A stretch of DNA of 8,623 nt from Candidatus Brocadiia bacterium (GTDB lineage: Bacteria > Planctomycetota > PUPC01 > DSUN01), in assembly GCA_016782825.1 (NCBI GenBank), contig JADHXT010000126.1, forward strand, positions 1 through 8,623, given 5' to 3'. The notes beneath the pieces are model-generated. The model searched no databases. It saw nothing but the letters and a program-made list of their open reading frames with translations, and was not told the DNA's origin. Shown here piece after piece: positions 5,232 to 8,623 of the stretch (positions are counted from its first letter, which is position 1; the number at the start of each line of letters is the position of its first letter). The position numbers and the translations under genes are program-made.

Positions 5232-8209
5232 TCTGGTTGTTCCCCTTCGGGTTCGCCGAAGACGGTTGGCTCCTGTGTCGGCTGGCTGGATGGCGGGGCC
5301 TGAGCGGCCGGCCACAGTCCCTTCTGGCCGAGGAACAGGAGCCGCCGCCCCTGCCCCTCTGCCCCGTCCAGGATAATCTTGCGTCGGCCCGCCAGCGTCT
5401 GCTCCACGCTCTCGAGGTGGAGCCGCAGGCGGGTGAGGGCCGGCTCGATTGCGTAGGCGGCAGCCACTTCGGCAAAGCGCCTGGCATCGCCGTCCGCTCG
5501 CAGCGTGCGGTCGTGCGCGAAGGCCTGGGCTCCCACCGTGCGTTCCTCGGCCTGGCCACGGGCGAGGGCTTCGGTCTTGTTGCGGTAGGCCTCGGCCTGG
5601 TTGATGGTGGCCTCCTTCTCTTCGAGGGCGCTCACCACCTCGCGGAAGGCCGGCACCACCTCCAGTGGCGGGTGCACGTCGCCCAGGCACACGCACACCA
5701 CGTCGAAGCCCGTGCCGTACTTGCTGAGCGTGGCGCGCACGTGCTGGCGGATGGAGGCCACAATGGCCGCGCGGTTGGTGCAGAGAATCTCGTCGATGCT
5801 GCGCCGCGACATCTCGCCGTGCAGCGCGGCTTCGGTGGCGGCACGGACGATCGTGTCCCACTTGCTGGCGCCGTCGGCCGTTGTCTCGCCCACGAGGAAG
5901 AGCGCGGCGGCGGCGTCCGTCACGCGGTAGTGCACCACGATGTTCACGTCCACCAGGTTTTCATCCCCCGCCCACACGGTGCTCTCCTCGGCGTAGCCCA
6001 CGCGACGGCCGCCGCGGTGCTGCACGTTCCATTCGTATGCCGGGGGCTCGCTGTATGCACCGGGCACGGTGCGGAAGCCGACCTCCACCCGCCGCAGCTC
6101 GCCGGTCCGCACCCGCCGATGGCTGCCGAACGGGAACGGCAGCCGGTAGTGCATGCCCGGCGGCTCGTCTGGGGCCACCCACTTGCCAAACCGCTGCACC
6201 ACGCCCACCTCGCCGATGCGCACCACGTGTACGCCACTAAGCACCCACAGCACGAACGCCACGGCGCAGCCGCCGGCGAGCAGACGCCGCCGGTGGACGC
6301 GCGCTCTCTCGCGCAAGCTGGCCAGCTTGGCCGCCAGCCGCTCCCGCAGAGGGCGCAGGTCCACCAGCAGCCGCAGCGAGTTGAGGCACACGATGAGCGA
6401 GCTCACTTGGTGGAGCACCGCGGCCACCACGGGGCTGATCCAGCCCATTGACGCCACCACCACCGCCGCTGCGTTGAAGACCAGCGCAGAGCCCAGGATG
6501 TTTTGCCACACCGTGCGCAGCACCCGCCGACCGCAGGCCACGGCGTCCACCAGCTTCGTCAGGTCGTCGCCCACGAGCACCACGTCGGCCGAGGCCACGG
6601 CCACGTCGGTGCCGATCTCGGCCATGGAGATGCCCACGTCGGCCGCCACGAGCGACGGCGCGTCGTTGATCCCGTCGCCCACCATGGCCAGCGGCGCCGC
6701 CTCCTCCTGGAGCTGGCGCACGGCCACCACCTTATCCGCCGGCAGCAGGCCGCTGCGTGCGTCGGTGATGCCCAGCCCGTCGGCCACCGCGGCCGCGGCG
6801 GAGGCGTTGTCGCCGGTGAGCATCACCATGCGCGCCACGCCGAGCGCTCGGAGTCCGTCCAACGCTTCGCGTGCTTCGGGACGCACCGTGTCCTCCACGG
6901 CCACCGCGCCCAGCACGTGGGAGCCCTTGCTCACGAGCACCATGGTGCAGCCGGCGTCGCCGAGTTCTCCCAGACGCATCCGCACGGCATCCGGAACGGC
7001 AAGTCCGGCCTCCTCGAAGAAACGCGGGCTGCCCACTCGTGCCTCTTCGCCGCCGATCACGGCTCGTGCGCCCAGCCCAGGTCGCGCCGCGAAGTCGCTC
7101 ACGTCGAGAAGTTCGGCGCCCGCCTCGGCTGCGTGCTGCACGATGAGCTGGCCGATGGGGTGCTCCGAGTGCCGCTCGACCGAGGCGCCCACCTGGAGCA
7201 CCTCGGCCGCGTCGTGGCCGGGTGCCGGCACGATGTGCGCGACGCGCAGCTTCGCGAGCGTGAGCGTGCCGGTCTTGTCGAACACGATGGCCTTGAGCCG
7301 CCCCAGCCTCTCCAGCACGGCGCCGCCCTTGATCAACACGCCTTTGCGCACCAGGCTGCCGATCCCCGCGGCGACGGCCGTGGGCGTGGCCAGCACGAGG
7401 GCACACGGACACGCCACCACCAGGACGGCCACGGAGCGAATCGCGTCGCGCGTGAGCAGGTAGGTGAGCCCCGCGGCCACGAGCACGACGGGCACGAAGA
7501 ACGTGGCGTAGCGGTCGGCGAGGCGTTCCGTGGGCGCCTTGGCCTCCTCGGCCTCCTCGACGAGGTGGATGATCCGCTCGAGCGTGGTGTCCTCGCCCAG
7601 GCGCTCCACCGCCAGTTCGAGGGCGCCGTAGAGATTGATCGTGCCGGCGAACACCTCGGCGCCGGGAGCCTTGTCGGCCGGCAGCGATTCGCCGGTGATG
7701 GGGCTCTGGTCGACCGACGACGTGCCCGCGAGCACCTTGCCGTCCACGGGGATGCGGTCGCCGGGGCGCACGAGCACCACGTCGTCGGCTCGCACCTCGG
7801 CGGTGGGGACCAGCCGTTCCTCGCCGTCGCGCCGCACGCGGGCCTCGTCGGGCCGCAGCTCGAGCAGTTCGGCGATGGCCGAGCGGGTGCGCCCCACGGC
7901 GAAATGCTCGAGGGCCTCGCCGATGAGCATGATGAGCACCACTTCGGCCGCCACGGCATACTGGCCGATGGCGAGCGCCGCGATGGCCGCCAGCCCCACC
8001 GCGAGGTCGGCCGAGACCTTGCGATTGGCCAGACCGCTCACCGCCGCCAAGTAGATGGGGAAGCCGCCGATCAGCGCCAGCAGCAGGGCCAGGTTGAAGC
8101 CGTAGATCGACTCTACCGCCCCCGTCAGGTAGACCACCAGCCCCACCGCGACCAGCGCGGTGAGGGCCAGGTGTCTCTTGTGTTCGTCGTCGAAGAGGCG
8201 CTCAATCAT
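5228..8209 (-). CDS. P1B-type metal-transporting ATPase fused to an HflK-like SPFH domain
   Basis: One unbroken 993-codon frame joins two complete modules. Residues 1-620 are a P1B heavy-metal ATPase: four helices (about 13-32, 37-58, 64-83, 84-103), actuator TGES at 172-175, metal-site CPC at 267-269, phosphorylation DKTGT at 311-315, HP at 350-351, TGDN at 465-468, GDGINDAP at 511-518, and two last helices (about 570-612). No N-terminal HMA or CxxC metal-binding domain exists; only 12 residues precede the first helix. The last helix reads LHQVSSLIVCLNSLRLL, not the DxG of Zn/Cd pumps or MxxSS of Cu pumps, so the metal is uncertain. After a basic linker (619-642), a ninth helix (about 643-661) leads to an SPFH domain with GMHYRLPFPF (685-694), AGDENLVDVNIVVHYRVTD (747-765), HPPLEVVPAF (846-855) and SVEQTLAGRRKIILD (934-948). 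The tail is Pro/Gln-rich. The ribosome site before 8209 is weak. Catalytic residues are intact, so transport is expected. Confidence 0.9.
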   Translation of the reverse strand: MIERLFDDEHKRHLALTALVAVGLVVYLTGAVESIYGFNLALLLALIGGFPIYLAAVSGLANRKVSADLAVGLAAIAALAIGQYAVAAEVVLIMLIGEALEHFAVGRTRSAIAELLELRPDEARVRRDGEERLVPTAEVRADDVVLVRPGDRIPVDGKVLAGTSSVDQSPITGESLPADKAPGAEVFAGTINLYGALELAVERLGEDTTLERIIHLVEEAEEAKAPTERLADRYATFFVPVVLVAAGLTYLLTRDAIRSVAVLVVACPCALVLATPTAVAAGIGSLVRKGVLIKGGAVLERLGRLKAIVFDKTGTLTLAKLRVAHIVPAPGHDAAEVLQVGASVERHSEHPIGQLIVQHAAEAGAELLDVSDFAARPGLGARAVIGGEEARVGSPRFFEEAGLAVPDAVRMRLGELGDAGCTMVLVSKGSHVLGAVAVEDTVRPEAREALDGLRALGVARMVMLTGDNASAAAAVADGLGITDARSGLLPADKVVAVRQLQEEAAPLAMVGDGINDAPSLVAADVGISMAEIGTDVAVASADVVLVGDDLTKLVDAVACGRRVLRTVWQNILGSALVFNAAAVVVASMGWISPVVAAVLHQVSSLIVCLNSLRLLVDLRPLRERLAAKLASLRERARVHRRRLLAGGCAVAFVLWVLSGVHVVRIGEVGVVQRFGKWVAPDEPPGMHYRLPFPFGSHRRVRTGELRRVEVGFRTVPGAYSEPPAYEWNVQHRGGRRVGYAEESTVWAGDENLVDVNIVVHYRVTDAAAALFLVGETTADGASKWDTIVRAATEAALHGEMSRRSIDEILCTNRAAIVASIRQHVRATLSKYGTGFDVVCVCLGDVHPPLEVVPAFREVVSALEEKEATINQAEAYRNKTEALARGQAEERTVGAQAFAHDRTLRADGDARRFAEVAAAYAIEPALTRLRLHLESVEQTLAGRRKIILDGAEGQGRRLLFLGQKGLWPAAQAPPSSQPTQEPTVFGEPEGEQPE

Positions 8210-8245
8210 GCGGCGTGCTCTTGTTGTCCTGGCCTGTCTCGCCCG

Positions 8246-8623
8246 CTACGGCTTACAGGTGATCCACATGGGGCTGGCCCACGCGAGGGCGCCATAGCCC
8301 CCCTCGGGCCGCCTTTGTTCGACTCGCACGTAGTAGTAGCTCTCCTGGCCGACGGCGGGGTCCTGGTCGGTCCAGCTCAGCTTCACTTCCTTCTGGTCGG
8401 GGCCGATGTCGTGCACGTAGCGCGGCACTTCTTTGCCCACGCCACGGACAATGGAGATGCGGGCGATGGGGTCGGTGCCGACGACGGTGAGGTCGAGGGT
8501 GGGCTTGCCGCTGTGCTCAAAGATGTCGCCCATCATGTGCTGGCCGCAGCGCACGTCGAGGATGATATTGTCGTTGGCGCCGTAGCAGTGGCGTTTCTTG
8601 AACGCATCGAGGATGGCCTCGCG
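8246..8623 (-). CDS. C-terminal part of a PHP-superfamily (CehA/McbA or DUF3604-like) protein, runs off right edge
   Basis: The minus strand is open from the window edge (codon CGC at 8623) to TAG at 8246-8248: 125 codons with no start needed. The fragment opens with REAILDAFKKRHCYGANDNI, then ILDVRCGQHMMGDIF. This resembles the block of PHP-type metallohydrolases such as the CehA/McbA and DUF3604 groups, where a 'xALKxRxTYA-TD/TG-xIxLDF' segment closes the PHP barrel. It is followed by a beta-rich domain with LDLTVVGTDPIARISIVR, a Trp-Thr-Asp turn (KLSWTDQDP), YYYVRVEQ and a final ASPMWITCKP, like the immunoglobulin-like C-terminus of those proteins. The metal-binding barrel lies outside the window, so activity cannot be judged. 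The gene ends 36 bases before the ATPase-SPFH start on the same strand, so read-through into that operon is likely. I recall the motif rather than having checked it; family confidence is moderate. Confidence 0.68.
   Translation of the reverse strand, partial: REAILDAFKKRHCYGANDNIILDVRCGQHMMGDIFEHSGKPTLDLTVVGTDPIARISIVRGVGKEVPRYVHDIGPDQKEVKLSWTDQDPAVGQESYYYVRVEQRRPEGGYGALAWASPMWITCKP

Noticed and set aside
2921..5275. Similar C-terminal residues in the fusion (TVFGEPEG) and the small protein (PVFGE)
   Set aside because: Only four or five residues are shared, with no flanking similarity. Probably chance, although a shared tail recognised by one protease cannot be excluded.
6240..6400. Possibility that the ATPase and SPFH parts are separate genes joined by a sequencing error
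   Set aside because: I followed the frame across the junction: there is no stop, no frame change and no start codon with a good ribosome site near the ninth helix. The linker composition also fits a designed cytoplasmic loop.
5237..6451. Long plus-strand open frame (404 codons) opposite the SPFH part of the fusion
   Set aside because: A shadow frame. The minus strand encodes a complete conserved SPFH domain over the same bases, while this product is His/Ala-rich with no motif.
6153..7463. Plus-strand open frame (436 codons) opposite the ATPase
   Set aside because: The product is dominated by Ser, Thr, Ala and Arg, as expected from the complement of conserved ATPase codons; no domain features.

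Overview
The window is GC-rich (roughly two thirds G+C by eye), tightly packed and entirely protein-coding apart from one 165-bp divergent intergenic region and two short gaps. I see no tRNA, rRNA, CRISPR array, insertion sequence or phage gene. A VIT/VWA surface protein, a YkuE/YaeI-type metallophosphoesterase, a PHP-type protein with a characteristic C-terminal domain, and a P-type ATPase joined to an HflK-type SPFH domain suggest a Planctomycetota or related PVC bacterium. This is inferred from gene content only; no phylogenetic marker is present.

Layout, left to right. (1) Positions 1-983, minus strand: the N-terminal 327 residues of an exported VIT + VWA protein running off the left edge. 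(2) Positions 984-1148: divergent intergenic region with a perfect TATAAT on the minus strand, a plausible promoter for a leaderless transcript on the plus strand, and two pairs of short direct repeats with an 11-bp period. (3) Positions 1149-2087 and 2118-2948, plus strand: two extracytoplasmic phosphoesterases, a membrane- or Tat-associated metallophosphoesterase and an endonuclease/exonuclease/phosphatase (EEP) family putative lipoprotein, probably co-transcribed. (4) Positions 8209 down to 2921, minus strand: four genes joined by three identical 4-bp ATGA stop/start overlaps. In transcription order they are a 993-residue P1B-type ATPase fused to an HflK-like SPFH domain, HflC, a second HflK, and a small membrane-anchored protein that may have an NTF2-like fold. 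(5) Positions 8246-8623, minus strand: the C-terminal 125 codons of a PHP-superfamily-like protein, 36 bp upstream of the ATPase and possibly in the same transcription unit.

The centrepiece is the ATPase-SPFH operon. In well-studied bacteria HflK and HflC co-assemble into a large periplasmic cage around the FtsH membrane protease. Here the operon encodes three SPFH proteins, two of HflK type and one of HflC type, and one HflK-type module is covalently attached to a complete metal-transporting ATPase with no N-terminal metal-binding domain. The predicted topology is coherent: eight ATPase helices leave the C-terminus in the cytoplasm, an Arg-rich linker follows, and a ninth helix carries the SPFH domain to the periplasm beside HflK, HflC and the small protein. 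I infer an SPFH scaffold that recruits or organises a metal pump. Neither the metal nor any link to FtsH can be read from this window.

The phosphoesterase pair and the SPFH operon converge tail to tail with a 28-bp overlap of coding sequence and no visible terminator between them.
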